DNA from: an uncultured Clostridium sp.
GTDB taxonomy: Bacteria; Bacillota; Clostridia; Clostridiales; Clostridiaceae
Reading direction: 5' to 3'
NCBI RefSeq assembly: GCF_947039605.1
Contig: NZ_CAMQZG010000034.1
Coordinates: forward strand, 1 to 36,458
DNA length: 36,458 bases
Under the pieces are notes generated by a model, which worked only from the letters and a program-made list of their open reading frames with translations, was not told the origin of the DNA and made no database searches. The translations under genes and the position numbers were made by a program. Each line of letters opens with the position of its first letter. The stretch's first letter is position 1. Shown here piece by piece: positions 1 through 7,394 of this stretch.

Positions 1-50
1 GATCTACACAGGCGAAGACACTCTTTCCCTACACGACGCTCTTCCGATCT
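1..50. other. Illumina sequencing adapter (contamination)
   Basis: Bases 18-50 match the TruSeq read 1 primer sequence, ending in the familiar CTCTTCCGATCT. Bases 1-9 match the end of the P5 arm (GATCTACAC). The eight bases 10-17 (AGGCGAAG) sit where the i5 index belongs, and I recall this octamer as TruSeq HT index D505. The sequence is synthetic and was left on the contig end; the genomic sequence starts at 51. Confidence 0.98.
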
Positions 51-555
51 CATCTATATTAACATGTCCATTTGTATATAATTTTTTATAATCATGGCTA
101 TATGTATGATTTGCTAGTGCATTTCCTGATTTTATAGTATTTATAAGTCTTTTATCGGAATCCTCAGCTTCTAAACTATCACCTAAAACAAAAAATGTTC
201 CATAAACACCTTCATTTTTTAATATTTTAACAACTTTATCTGTATTTTCAGATGGTCCATCATCAAATGTTAAAAAAATTTGTTTTTCATCACCTATATA
301 TGGATTTTCTAATATTTTTGAAACATCACTAGCTTTCACAGAGTAATCTTTTGCTGAATATATTATATTTCCTTTACTCACTATATCATCATCTTTTTTA
401 ATTTCTTCTGTGGCTATGTTTTCCTCTGTGCTTTCTTCATTCTCTAAAGCTAATGATTCTGTTATTAGCTTATTATCTTTTCCATAACTTAAATTTAAAC
501 TTACAATTCCAATACTTATAATTCCTACTAAAACCCCTAACTTGACTCTGCTCAT
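51..555 (-). CDS. Polysaccharide deacetylase (NodB domain), 3' end lost to adapter
   Basis: Predicted surface enzyme that removes acetyl groups from N-acetylglucosamine in peptidoglycan or another polysaccharide. An N-terminal signal or anchor helix (about residues 5-24) is followed by an acidic linker and the start of the NodB homology domain. Motif 1 is TFDDG (96-100, catalytic base and metal Asp) and the zinc-binding HxxxH lies in NHTYSHDY (149-156). About 168 genuine residues are visible. The reading frame runs on into the adapter and stops at 4-6, giving a false tail with GRASCRERV. The rest of the domain (motifs 3-5) is missing, so activity cannot be judged. Start ATG at 553-555 is preceded by an AGGGGG site. 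Its neighbour upstream is separated by a terminator, so it probably has its own promoter. Confidence 0.9.
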
Positions 556-703
556 CTTTACCCCCTAATTTTTCCAATTTAATTAACTTATATAAGTTTA
601 CTTCCTAAATAGCCCTAAAAAGAAACAAAATAGTATCTTTTTAGGTTATTATTATCAATTTATTAAATAATTAACATTTTTAATAAATTGATAATATTTA
701 CAT

Positions 704-748
704 ATAAAAAAAGACCAGATATAGCATCTGCTACACCTAGTCTTTTTT
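704..748 (-). terminator. Intrinsic terminator of the B12 cassette, overlapping the last codons
   Basis: AAAAAGAC and GTCTTTTT arms pair over about 14 positions including wobbles, with T-runs on both strands. The higher-coordinate arm encodes the last residues (KKD) and stop of the ECF S-component gene. It can act in both directions. Confidence 0.8.
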
Positions 749-1252
749 TATCATATCACTGCCAAGAGTTTTTCTTATAAGCATTCTAAATGGTTCATAT
801 AGAAATATAGCTGCTACTACTGTACATGCTACATTTCCTATTGAAACTTGAAACCCCATAAAAATTTTTAATAAAAGAGCCTTTCCATAAAGCCCCCCAG
901 TTAAAAGATATGGTAACTCTATAAAGGTTCCTAATAAGAATGATAATATTCCTGCTAAAATAAAATATACGATTCTATTTTTAGTTATATTAGCTACAAA
1001 AGAATATAAAAGTATATATTGTGGAAATACTACAAGATACATTATACTCCAAGGCCCTATTCCTTTAGTTAGCATTACTATTAAAGTAAAAACTACTACT
1101 GCAAAATAAGATACTCTTGTTTTAAGAGTGGTCCCATATACTAAAATTATAAAACTTACAAGTTCTATATAATCAACAAATGAGCCTAAAAAATAAACTA
1201 CATATAAAAATACAGCAAGTGCTGATGTTCTAGTTATCTCTTTTGCACTCAT
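737..1252 (-). CDS. ECF transporter S component, probably for cobalamin or a related corrinoid
   Basis: A 171-residue integral membrane protein with about six hydrophobic segments, the size and layout of the substrate-binding S subunit of energy-coupling-factor vitamin transporters. It would work with a shared EcfAAT module that is not in this window. The substrate is inferred from its neighbours: it overlaps the stop of a DUF4430 (transcobalamin-like) gene by one base (TAATG), so the two are translationally coupled, and a PduO-like corrinoid adenosyltransferase gene lies just upstream. Cobalamin S components such as CbrT of Lactobacillus are known. Family assignment is fairly safe; substrate is inference. 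No cobalamin riboswitch-like leader is seen ahead of the operon. Confidence 0.8.
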   Translation of the reverse strand: MSAKEITRTSALAVFLYVVYFLGSFVDYIELVSFIILVYGTTLKTRVSYFAVVVFTLIVMLTKGIGPWSIMYLVVFPQYILLYSFVANITKNRIVYFILAGILSFLLGTFIELPYLLTGGLYGKALLLKIFMGFQVSIGNVACTVVAAIFLYEPFRMLIRKTLGSDMIKKD

Positions 1253-1695
1253 TACATTTTATCTGTATAAACAAATGTTACTGTTGATTCTTTTCCAAGT
1301 ATAACATCTTTTACACCTGGTGCATTCCCTATTGTATAAGTCTTATCTGGAGTTTTTGAAGTAAATCCATACATCCACCAAGGACCTTTAACCATGCTAG
1401 GTGTATTTAATCCTTCAAGTCCCATAAGATATGGACCATATTTTGTACTTGTAATATTAACCTTAAGAGCTTCTTTATTTTCAGTTAAGAAAGCTTCAAG
1501 AGTTGTTGCATTTGTATGATAAACCTCATTTTTAACTAAAACTTTGTTATTAACTTGGTCCTCTACTGTTACTGTTACTGTCTTATTACCCTTTTGAGCT
1601 GTTCCAAATAGATGTTTTTGACTTACACCAATTGCGACTGCTGCTATTACTATTATTATTATTGCTATTATAATTTTTGAACTTAATTTTTTCAT
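1252..1695 (-). CDS. DUF4430 (transcobalamin-like) membrane-anchored protein
   Basis: A 147-residue protein with one N-terminal membrane or signal helix (about 8-26) and an extracytoplasmic domain of about 110 residues. The order of conserved pieces, a TTLEAFL segment, YGPYLMGLEG and GPWWMYGF, is that of DUF4430 (Pfam PF14478), which is related to the C-terminal beta domain of transcobalamin and intrinsic factor. A role in capturing corrinoid at the cell surface and handing it to the S component encoded next is an inference from the fold and gene order. AAGGAGA lies 9 bases before the ATG. It sits 35 bases after the adenosyltransferase-like gene in the same operon. Confidence 0.85.
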   Translation of the reverse strand: MKKLSSKIIIAIIIIVIAAVAIGVSQKHLFGTAQKGNKTVTVTVEDQVNNKVLVKNEVYHTNATTLEAFLTENKEALKVNITSTKYGPYLMGLEGLNTPSMVKGPWWMYGFTSKTPDKTYTIGNAPGVKDVILGKESTVTFVYTDKM

Positions 1696-1730
1696 TTAAT
1701 AATTCTCCTTATTATTCAGTTTTAAAATAA

Positions 1731-2240
1731 CTAAACACCATATGATTTAGAAACAAATGGTATCTCATCTACATCATTTAATCTATTAATTTCTACTGCC
1801 ATTACAAATAATACATTCGTCATAAGATTTGCAAAATCAATTAATATATTATCAAATTTAATTCCCTTATTTTTCATTACATAAAGATTTCTACAAACCT
1901 TTTTAGCCTCACCTCTTGCTATATGATACTCACATGCAAGTGCACACCCTGTTGGTAATACAAAACCATTTACTCTCTCTTTTGTAAGTTCCCTATACTT
2001 ATCCATAATTGAAAGTCCTTTTTCGATATCCTCATCCATAACTGCAAGTTTTCCTCTTACAGACCCATTTAGATGAAGTGACATTTCCATAAGCCAAAAT
2101 GTATCATCATAAAGTGGTGTATTCATTGATAATATTTTTCCAATAACTGATGAAAGATAATCACTTAATACTTCATGGTCTACACTTCCAAAATCCTCAT
2201 TTAAAAAGGGGTATGATATTAAATCTATATTTTTAGCCAT
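1731..2240 (-). CDS. Divergent PduO-type cob(I)alamin adenosyltransferase-like protein
   Basis: A 169-residue soluble helical protein. The segment FVLPTGCALACEYHIAR (about 93-109) followed by KKVCRNLY corresponds to the PduO family motif F-PGG--LA--LH-AR---RRAER, and the C-terminal ANLMTNVLFVMAVEINR resembles the family's last helix. PduO enzymes transfer the adenosyl group of ATP to cob(I)alamin. The glycine-rich N-terminal ATP loop (TxxGDxGxT) is absent and the usual PGG is PTG, so the protein may be a weak enzyme, or a corrinoid carrier rather than a catalyst. It is the first gene of the predicted B12 operon with DUF4430 and ECF-S genes. Start ATG has AGGGGG 6-10 bases upstream. Confidence 0.65.
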   Translation of the reverse strand: MAKNIDLISYPFLNEDFGSVDHEVLSDYLSSVIGKILSMNTPLYDDTFWLMEMSLHLNGSVRGKLAVMDEDIEKGLSIMDKYRELTKERVNGFVLPTGCALACEYHIARGEAKKVCRNLYVMKNKGIKFDNILIDFANLMTNVLFVMAVEINRLNDVDEIPFVSKSYGV

Positions 2241-2346
2241 AACTTCCCCCTAACTTTCGACATTTTTTATTTTAACAATACACAGTATATCAAAGATTTT
2301 TTAACAAGTAAAACATATTATTAAAAAAATAGCAATAAATGCATGA

Positions 2347-2384
2347 AAGAAGAAGTTATTTGCTAAAGCAAATAACTTCTTCTT
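2347..2384 (-). terminator. Perfect 17-bp hairpin after the HTH gene
   Basis: AAGAAGAAGTTATTTGC pairs with its exact complement around a 4-base loop. It overlaps the stop codon of the gene at 2383-2808. The T-run after it on the minus strand is weak (CTTCTTCTTTCA). Confidence 0.65.
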
Positions 2385-2808
2385 AAAACCATTTTTTCTT
2401 TTTATGTCTTTCAACTCGTTTTATTAAAGATGAATTTCTGTATTTCTCTTCCTTTTGAGTAATATTTTCTTTTTCATTAAATTTCAAATTCAAGATTTCA
2501 CTTTTTAATAATATTATAGTTTCATCCTTTTTAAAAATATCTAATTTCAAAAAATCTCTTTCTTTTTGAATATTAAAAACTTCTTTTTTTAAAATCATTA
2601 TTTCATTCTCATATTCAAGCGTATTTTTATATTCTATTTTTTCTATATCAATTGCTTCTAAAAGTTTCCTGATACCTTCTTCTTTTATATATGTTATTCC
2701 CTTTGCCTCATATTTATAATCTGCAAAATCTTCTTCTTGTATCTCTTTATTTATAATCAAACTACTAATATTTAATTCTTCACTTACTTCAAATATAGAA
2801 TATCCCAT
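2383..2808 (-). CDS. Small protein with MerR-like HTH start and coiled coil, function unknown
   Basis: 141 residues. The first 30 residues (GYSIFEVSEELNIS and on) look like a DNA-binding helix-turn-helix of the MerR or excisionase kind. They are followed by a charged region and a long coiled coil (about 60-115) with heptad-spaced I and L, then a very basic tail (KRVERHKKKKWF). The arrangement recalls small DNA-binding or partition-associated proteins of plasmids and phages, but I cannot assign a family. Start ATG is preceded by AAGGGG. It lies next to a decayed lgt fragment, which suggests that this stretch has been rearranged. Confidence 0.6.
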   Translation of the reverse strand: MGYSIFEVSEELNISSLIINKEIQEEDFADYKYEAKGITYIKEEGIRKLLEAIDIEKIEYKNTLEYENEIMILKKEVFNIQKERDFLKLDIFKKDETIILLKSEILNLKFNEKENITQKEEKYRNSSLIKRVERHKKKKWF

Positions 2809-2874
2809 TAAGTACTACCCCTTATAAAAATTTGTTTTATACTTATTAATTCTACTAAAGCAATTTAAAATCCT

Positions 2875-3084
2875 TTAAATTTTTACTTTTTTTCTATTTA
2901 TCATTATAATTCTTATTGCTGCAATAAAAGATATCACAAATATATCTATTACCCTATCAAAACTCTTCTCTCTATACTTACAATTTATATATGTTATTAT
3001 AAATGCTAACATTATACCACTTGCAATTATAACTCCATACCACCTTACATCGAAATTACCTATACTAAATGCTACTGGATTCAA
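2875..3084 (-). pseudogene. Decayed lgt: N-terminal fragment of prolipoprotein diacylglyceryl transferase
   Basis: The first part, MNPVAFSIGNFDVRWYGV (1-18), is the characteristic N-terminus of Lgt, the membrane enzyme that attaches diacylglycerol to the cysteine of prolipoproteins. Similarity continues for about 55 residues (one and a half membrane helices, then FDRVIDIFVISFIAAI) and ends in a short basic tail. Intact Lgt has roughly 250 or more residues, so all catalytic arginine and glycine motifs are missing. The start is TTG (3082-3084) after a GGGGGG site. No further Lgt pieces are seen at 2809-2874. The organism encodes lipoproteins (for example at 23110 and 24334), so a full lgt copy must exist elsewhere. 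Confidence 0.8.
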
Positions 3085-3164
3085 AAAAACGCCCCCCTTA
3101 ATTTCTATAAGTCAATTTTAATATGGAATTGTCGAGATTACATGTGATTTTTATTAACAAAAAT

Positions 3165-3189
3165 AAACTAGTTAATAATTAACCAGTTT
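3165..3189 (-). terminator. Terminator after the 206-residue gene
   Basis: AAACT-GGTTAAT and ATTAAC-TAGTTT arms form an 11-bp stem with one mismatch, followed on the minus strand by ATTTTTGTT. Confidence 0.6.
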
Positions 3190-3208
3190 ACCTTGAACTA
3201 TATATAAA

Positions 3209-3829
3209 TTAGTAAGGAAGCTTATCTAAAAGCTTTACCTTTATTTCATCTTGATACTTTTCTATATGCTCACAAATATCAAGGAATCCACCCATACACA
3301 GGTTTAATCTCCCAAGTTCCTGTTCTAACATATCTAAATGATCCATTTCTTTATATTCGTTATACATACGCTCTAAATACATTTTTGTATTTTTTGCATA
3401 TTCAACAGATAACATAATCATCTGCCCTTCTGATAATTCAAAGTTTATAAAATCTATAACTTCTTCAATTTTTTTTATTGGAATATCTTTAGTAACTTTT
3501 GAGAGTTTATTATAAATATTAGCACATTTTTTCACAAGACTCTCATCTGCCCCATATGACTTTAACTGTTCTAAAAAAATGTTTGAATCCTCTATAGTAA
3601 TAACTAATTGTCCATTATCCTGAGTTAATATAGATATAGCTGTTGATGGAATTATAACATTTTTTATAAAACTTAAAACATCTGTTATACTATCAAAATT
3701 ATAAAACTCTGAAAAAACAAACTCACTATCATTATTAATGAGTGAAAATCTTAAAAGTTCTCTCTCTACACTAAAATTTGTTTCATTTAATTCTAAAATA
3801 TCTTTTAATCTTAATAATTCTTTATCCAA
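3209..3829 (-). CDS. Conserved-looking cytoplasmic protein of unknown function
   Basis: 206 residues, no signal or membrane helix, acidic and rich in helix-forming residues. The N-terminal half contains a mixed segment (STAISILTQDNGQLVITI) and the C-terminal half is helical with cysteines at about 179 and 187. I do not recognise a family. The start codon is TTG (3827-3829), supported by AAGGAG 8 bases upstream. It has its own terminator on each side (3165-3189 and 3855-3877), so it is probably a single-gene transcript. Confidence 0.6.
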   Translation of the reverse strand: MDKELLRLKDILELNETNFSVERELLRFSLINNDSEFVFSEFYNFDSITDVLSFIKNVIIPSTAISILTQDNGQLVITIEDSNIFLEQLKSYGADESLVKKCANIYNKLSKVTKDIPIKKIEEVIDFINFELSEGQMIMLSVEYAKNTKMYLERMYNEYKEMDHLDMLEQELGRLNLCMGGFLDICEHIEKYQDEIKVKLLDKLPY

Positions 3830-3854
3830 ATTTTTCTCCTTCTTAAAAAAAAAT

Positions 3855-3877
3855 AAAAGGGGTCAAAAACCCCTTTT
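3855..3877 (-). terminator. Strong intrinsic terminator of the exonuclease-like operon
   Basis: AAAAGGGGT pairs with ACCCCTTTT around a 5-base loop, followed on the minus strand by TTTTATTTTTTTTT. Confidence 0.9.
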
Positions 3878-3880
3878 CAC

Positions 3881-4303
3881 TTAAAGTTTAACACTTAATA
3901 ATAAGTGATCTAATGCATAACCTTTTAGATTATCATTTTTAAACATTTCAACCATTTTAAAAACAGTCATTCTAATATCAAAATCTTTATCTTTACCATA
4001 TTCGTTTGATAAAAATGTATATATATACTTCAACATTTTATGACCTGATTTTTTATAATCTTCTTTTTCAAGTTCATAAGTTAACTTGATTTTCTCTGTT
4101 TCTTTATCTGTAATATATGATCCTGTAACTGTTTTTAAAGTTTCTGAAAACTCTCTATTTATAGCTATTCTAAAATCTTTATTGCACTCACTATTTAGTT
4201 TTCTATCTAATAACCCAACTAAATAACCGTAACTTTCTCCCATAAAACTATTATATCTTGCATTTAATATTGAATCGTCATTTCCTACTAATTTATATTT
4301 CAT
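3881..4303 (-). CDS. Small cytoplasmic protein of unknown function
   Basis: 140 residues, soluble, mixed charge, largely helical by composition, with no motif I recognise. The ATG at 4301-4303 follows a clear GGGAG site. It lies 90 bases after the DEDDh-exonuclease-like gene with no visible terminator between them and is followed by a strong one (3855-3877). It is therefore probably the last gene of the transcript 5990-3855 and may work with that protein. Confidence 0.6.
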   Translation of the reverse strand: MKYKLVGNDDSILNARYNSFMGESYGYLVGLLDRKLNSECNKDFRIAINREFSETLKTVTGSYITDKETEKIKLTYELEKEDYKKSGHKMLKYIYTFLSNEYGKDKDFDIRMTVFKMVEMFKNDNLKGYALDHLLLSVKL

Positions 4304-4393
4304 TAATGTCTCCCTTTATGTCTACTATATTTTTTACTGTTTATAAAGTTTTATGTTACTATTTAGTCTTGTTTTTTTCGTGTTACTTATCTG

Positions 4394-5647
4394 TTAGTTA
4401 CCCATTTCTTCTAAAATACTTAGTTTTGTTGTATAAGTTTTAAAAGCATGACCATTATCATATTGATCTAATATGTTTTTACATTTGATAATAAGAAGTT
4501 TTATTTCCTCTTCTTCAAGTGGTTTTATGTCTTCCTTAAATTGTTCAAAATCATCATGACTTTCCATTAAAATTGCTGTAAGCTTTGCATCAACTTTTGC
4601 TTCATCGAATTTTTTTTCTTTCTTTTGAAGTATATCCATGCATTCCTTGACCGACTTAACCTTTAGTCCCCAAGTACTATTTATCTCTTCAGCAAGTTTT
4701 CTTACTTCCCTATAAAGTATTAACCACTTATCATTTACATTTATCTCACTAAGTTTTATACCACTCTCTAATACTTTACCTTTGAACTCTTTTATTATTA
4801 TGACCATAGCTTTTATAAGTCTTTGAAGATCCTCATTTTTGTAAACTTTTAAATCTTCAGCACTTGTAGCTGAGCATACCCATTCAATAAAATCTTTCTT
4901 TGATAAAATAATAGAATATAATTTTTCTCTTTTTATCTCTATTCTATAAGCTATTTCACTAAGCTCACTTTCGATATTTTTCTCTTCAGAGAAGAATATA
5001 TCTTTTATTAACTTCGCATCAGCTAATGATTTAGTTTTAGTTGTATCATTAATTTCTTTTTTGTTCATTAATACAAGATACGTATCAGTTAATGAAAATT
5101 TCTTTTTGCTAGAAAGTTTCTCTCTTGAATACTGAACATCAAAATTTGAAGTTCTATCAAGATTCATGATAACTCGTTCTCTAGCAATACTAGAATAATA
5201 ACTTATGTCCTTTAAAAGATTTATTATATAGTTAATTTTTTTGTCTAATCTACCTCTTAATATTCTTTTAGCTCCAGTTAAAAGATCCTTTGAATATCTT
5301 GAATAAATATATATTCTCTTTATATCACTTTTTTTAAGATAAGTATAAAGATTTTTTATACTCTCCTCAAGTGATGTCCCATTATTATCTACTTCCCTCT
5401 GTGTTATCCCCGTATATTCCACAATTTCTTTTGTTAAAAAAGTATTTATACTTGGTTTAACAAGACAAGTAAACTTATCATCTTTCTGATCTTTAAATTT
5501 ATAACTCGAAACCAAAAATCCATCATCATTCAATTTATAACTATCCTCAATTGGGGCAGTTATACATGAAATCTCAATTATTTCATTTACAAAACTTGTA
5601 TCGTAGGGTTTTCTAGTAAACTCTAAATCTAAAAAAGCAATCTTCAT
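4394..5647 (-). CDS. DEDDh 3'-5' exonuclease-like protein lacking the usual histidine
   Basis: 417 residues. The N-terminal 220 residues fit the RNase T/DNA polymerase III epsilon exonuclease fold. Exo I is DLE (D7, E9); the segment P..NTFLTKEIVEYTGIT (65-82) is the family's typical KP...I..TGI block; D121 fits Exo II; D210 in SLADAKLI fits Exo III. In active DEDDh enzymes a histidine stands five residues before the last Asp; here that position is Thr (about 205), so catalysis may be impaired or use another residue. Residues 221-417 are a helical, charged extension with no recognised domain. Start ATG has AAAGGAG upstream. Between small unknown genes at 5739 and 3881. Confidence 0.7.
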   Translation of the reverse strand: MKIAFLDLEFTRKPYDTSFVNEIIEISCITAPIEDSYKLNDDGFLVSSYKFKDQKDDKFTCLVKPSINTFLTKEIVEYTGITQREVDNNGTSLEESIKNLYTYLKKSDIKRIYIYSRYSKDLLTGAKRILRGRLDKKINYIINLLKDISYYSSIARERVIMNLDRTSNFDVQYSREKLSSKKKFSLTDTYLVLMNKKEINDTTKTKSLADAKLIKDIFFSEEKNIESELSEIAYRIEIKREKLYSIILSKKDFIEWVCSATSAEDLKVYKNEDLQRLIKAMVIIIKEFKGKVLESGIKLSEINVNDKWLILYREVRKLAEEINSTWGLKVKSVKECMDILQKKEKKFDEAKVDAKLTAILMESHDDFEQFKEDIKPLEEEEIKLLIIKCKNILDQYDNGHAFKTYTTKLSILEEMGN

Positions 5648-5738
5648 TGTTATCTCCTTTCACAATCAATATATCTTATAGTATTCACAAATTTCGTAAT
5701 TTAAATTTATAAATTTAAAGAATATAGAGATTAATTTT

Positions 5739-5990
5739 CTAAAGATATATTTCCGTAAGTCTTCTTACTCTTAATTCAGCCTCATAAAAATCGTAACTGC
5801 CTGTCCCGAAATAACTATTGTAAAGTTCTTTACATTTAGCCTTTAAATTTTTATTTGCTTCACCAAGTGCAAGTATCATATTAAGAAATTCCTCTTTATC
5901 AAACTTATCAAGTCTTAAACTTCTTATAGTATCGAAACTCAATATGTCATTAAGCAGTACACTACTTAAAGCTATGCTATCTTTCCCCAT
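5739..5990 (-). CDS. Small acidic/helical protein of unknown function
   Basis: 83 residues without signal or membrane helix. Sequence pattern is helical (for example FDKEEFLNMILALGEANK) and no family is recognised. It is very probably real, because the ATG is preceded by a near-perfect GGAGGTGA site. It is the first gene of the run leading to the exonuclease-like gene 91 bases downstream. Confidence 0.6.
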   Translation of the reverse strand: MGKDSIALSSVLLNDILSFDTIRSLRLDKFDKEEFLNMILALGEANKNLKAKCKELYNSYFGTGSYDFYEAELRVRRLTEIYL

Positions 5991-6426
5991 ATCTTGTCAC
6001 CTCCATCTTTTGTAAAAATAAATATATTTTATTATTTAGCCTGTACTTTTATAATAAAATTTTTCATTATTCTAATTCTAACACATTTTTAATACAATAT
6101 TCCAAGTTTTTTTTTCAAATGTGCTTATATTTGATACCAACTAAAAATTATCGTCAAAAATTTTGTGCAATAAATAATAAATTATACAGAAAATTCTATT
6201 TTTTTTGATTTTATAATAAATTTTAAACTATTTTTTTATTATCAAACATATCTATCTCATTTAAAATTGTTATAAGATTAATTTCTACTCCTAGACAAAG
6301 ATATTATTAAGACTTATATTAGTACTTGTCTAAGGATTACAGCAATTATTTTTAAGTTTCATAAAATCCGTAAAGATATATTACATTTGAAAGGATGATT
6401 CTATGGAATGAATCATCCTTTTATTT
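5991..6426. other. 435-bp AT-rich gap with possible plus-strand structured RNA
   Basis: No convincing open reading frame. It holds the upstream region of the minus gene at 5739-5990. It also has an inverted repeat (TCCTAGACAA at 6289-6298 against TTGTCTAAGGA at 6326-6336, one bulged base) and a 12-bp terminator-like hairpin at 6390-6421. The hairpin has its better T-tract on the plus strand. Confidence 0.5.
6390..6422. terminator. Hairpin terminator between 6427 gene and upstream gap
   Basis: AAAGGATGATTC pairs with GAATCATCCTTT. The plus-strand tail is CTTTTATTTTTAA (good); the minus-strand tail is CTTTCAAATG (weak), although the only adjacent gene end is on the minus strand. Confidence 0.7.
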
Positions 6427-7299
6427 TTAATCTCTATAATTATAACTACCATCCTCGCACTCTGTAAAAACTCCTTCCCCTGTAGAAGTGAAAATTATAT
6501 CTCCACATTCATCAGATCTATGAACCTCTATATTTCGCTCATTTAATTTATCCATAGTGACTTTATTAGGGTGTTTATATCTATTCCCCTCCCCAACAGT
6601 AATAACCGCATATTCTGGTAAAACAATATCTAATAGCTCATCACTTGTACTAGTTTTTGAACCATGATGACCAACCTTTAATACATCTACATCTTCTAAT
6701 AAATCTAATATTTCAATCTCTGTTTCACTATGTGCATCACCTGTAAAAAGAAATTTATCCTCTCCATTCACAAAAAGTGTAACTAAAGATTCATCATTAA
6801 TATCATGGCCACCATTTGTATTATATATTCGCATATATGAAAAATCGCCCAATTTAATTTCATCATTTTCTAGAGGAACTTCCGTTAGCATATTTTTATT
6901 TTTTATACTTTCGATTAAATCATTATATGTTTTTGTTTCATGAACTCTGCTTGGCATATATATTTTTTTTACATTAATTTCATCTATAACATTATCTAAC
7001 CCACCTATATGATCTGCATGAGGATGCGTTACTATTATATAATCTAGAGTATCTATATTTTCATTTTTTATATAACTAACCAAAAATTCTTCATCATTAT
7101 TATCCCCTCCATCTATCAATATATTTTTTTCTCCAAGTATTAAAATTGCATCACTATTTCCAGTATCAATAAAATGAATTTCTGCTTTTGAATTGCTAAT
7201 ACTAGGAATTGTTTCATTTATAATTACTGTTCCACCTGCTAAACATGTAATTCCAATCCCTACAGCTATCTTTTTAATACTCTTTTTTGTTAATTTCAT
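6427..7299 (-). CDS. Membrane-anchored ComEC-like metallo-beta-lactamase-fold hydrolase
   Basis: 290 residues. One N-terminal helix (about 10-28) should anchor or secrete it. The rest is a metallo-beta-lactamase domain of the ComEC/Rec2 C-terminal kind: metal ligands in THPHADH (91-97), the GDA motif (187-189), GHHGSKTS (210-217) and a later KHPN (242-245). Free-standing proteins of this group are thought to be extracellular nucleases or phosphodiesterases, while in ComEC the domain is linked to the DNA uptake channel. No channel domain is present here. ATG has AAGGTGA upstream. It stands alone between two terminators. Substrate unknown. Confidence 0.88.
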   Translation of the reverse strand: MKLTKKSIKKIAVGIGITCLAGGTVIINETIPSISNSKAEIHFIDTGNSDAILILGEKNILIDGGDNNDEEFLVSYIKNENIDTLDYIIVTHPHADHIGGLDNVIDEINVKKIYMPSRVHETKTYNDLIESIKNKNMLTEVPLENDEIKLGDFSYMRIYNTNGGHDINDESLVTLFVNGEDKFLFTGDAHSETEIEILDLLEDVDVLKVGHHGSKTSTSDELLDIVLPEYAVITVGEGNRYKHPNKVTMDKLNERNIEVHRSDECGDIIFTSTGEGVFTECEDGSYNYRD

Positions 7300-7346
7300 G
7301 TTATCACCTTACTATAAAATTTCTTACTATAGTATATTAATAATCA

Positions 7347-7380
7347 AAAAAAAAGACACTTATAAATAAGCATCCTTTTT
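7347..7380 (-). terminator. Intrinsic terminator after the SUKH gene
   Basis: On the minus strand AAAAAGGATGCTTAT folds on ATAAGTGTCTTTTT (15 pairs with wobbles, 2-base loop) and runs into nine T residues. Confidence 0.85.
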
Positions 7381-7394
7381 AAATATTCTAAACT

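Noticed and set aside
2241-2382. Cobalamin riboswitch before the predicted B12 operon
   Set aside because: About 100 bases remain between the start codon and the previous terminator, too short for the element, and no B12-box-like sequence is visible.
4258-4443. 61-residue hydrophobic plus-strand frame
   Set aside because: It overlaps two minus-strand gene ends, has no ribosome site, and its hydrophobic look comes from T-rich sequence.
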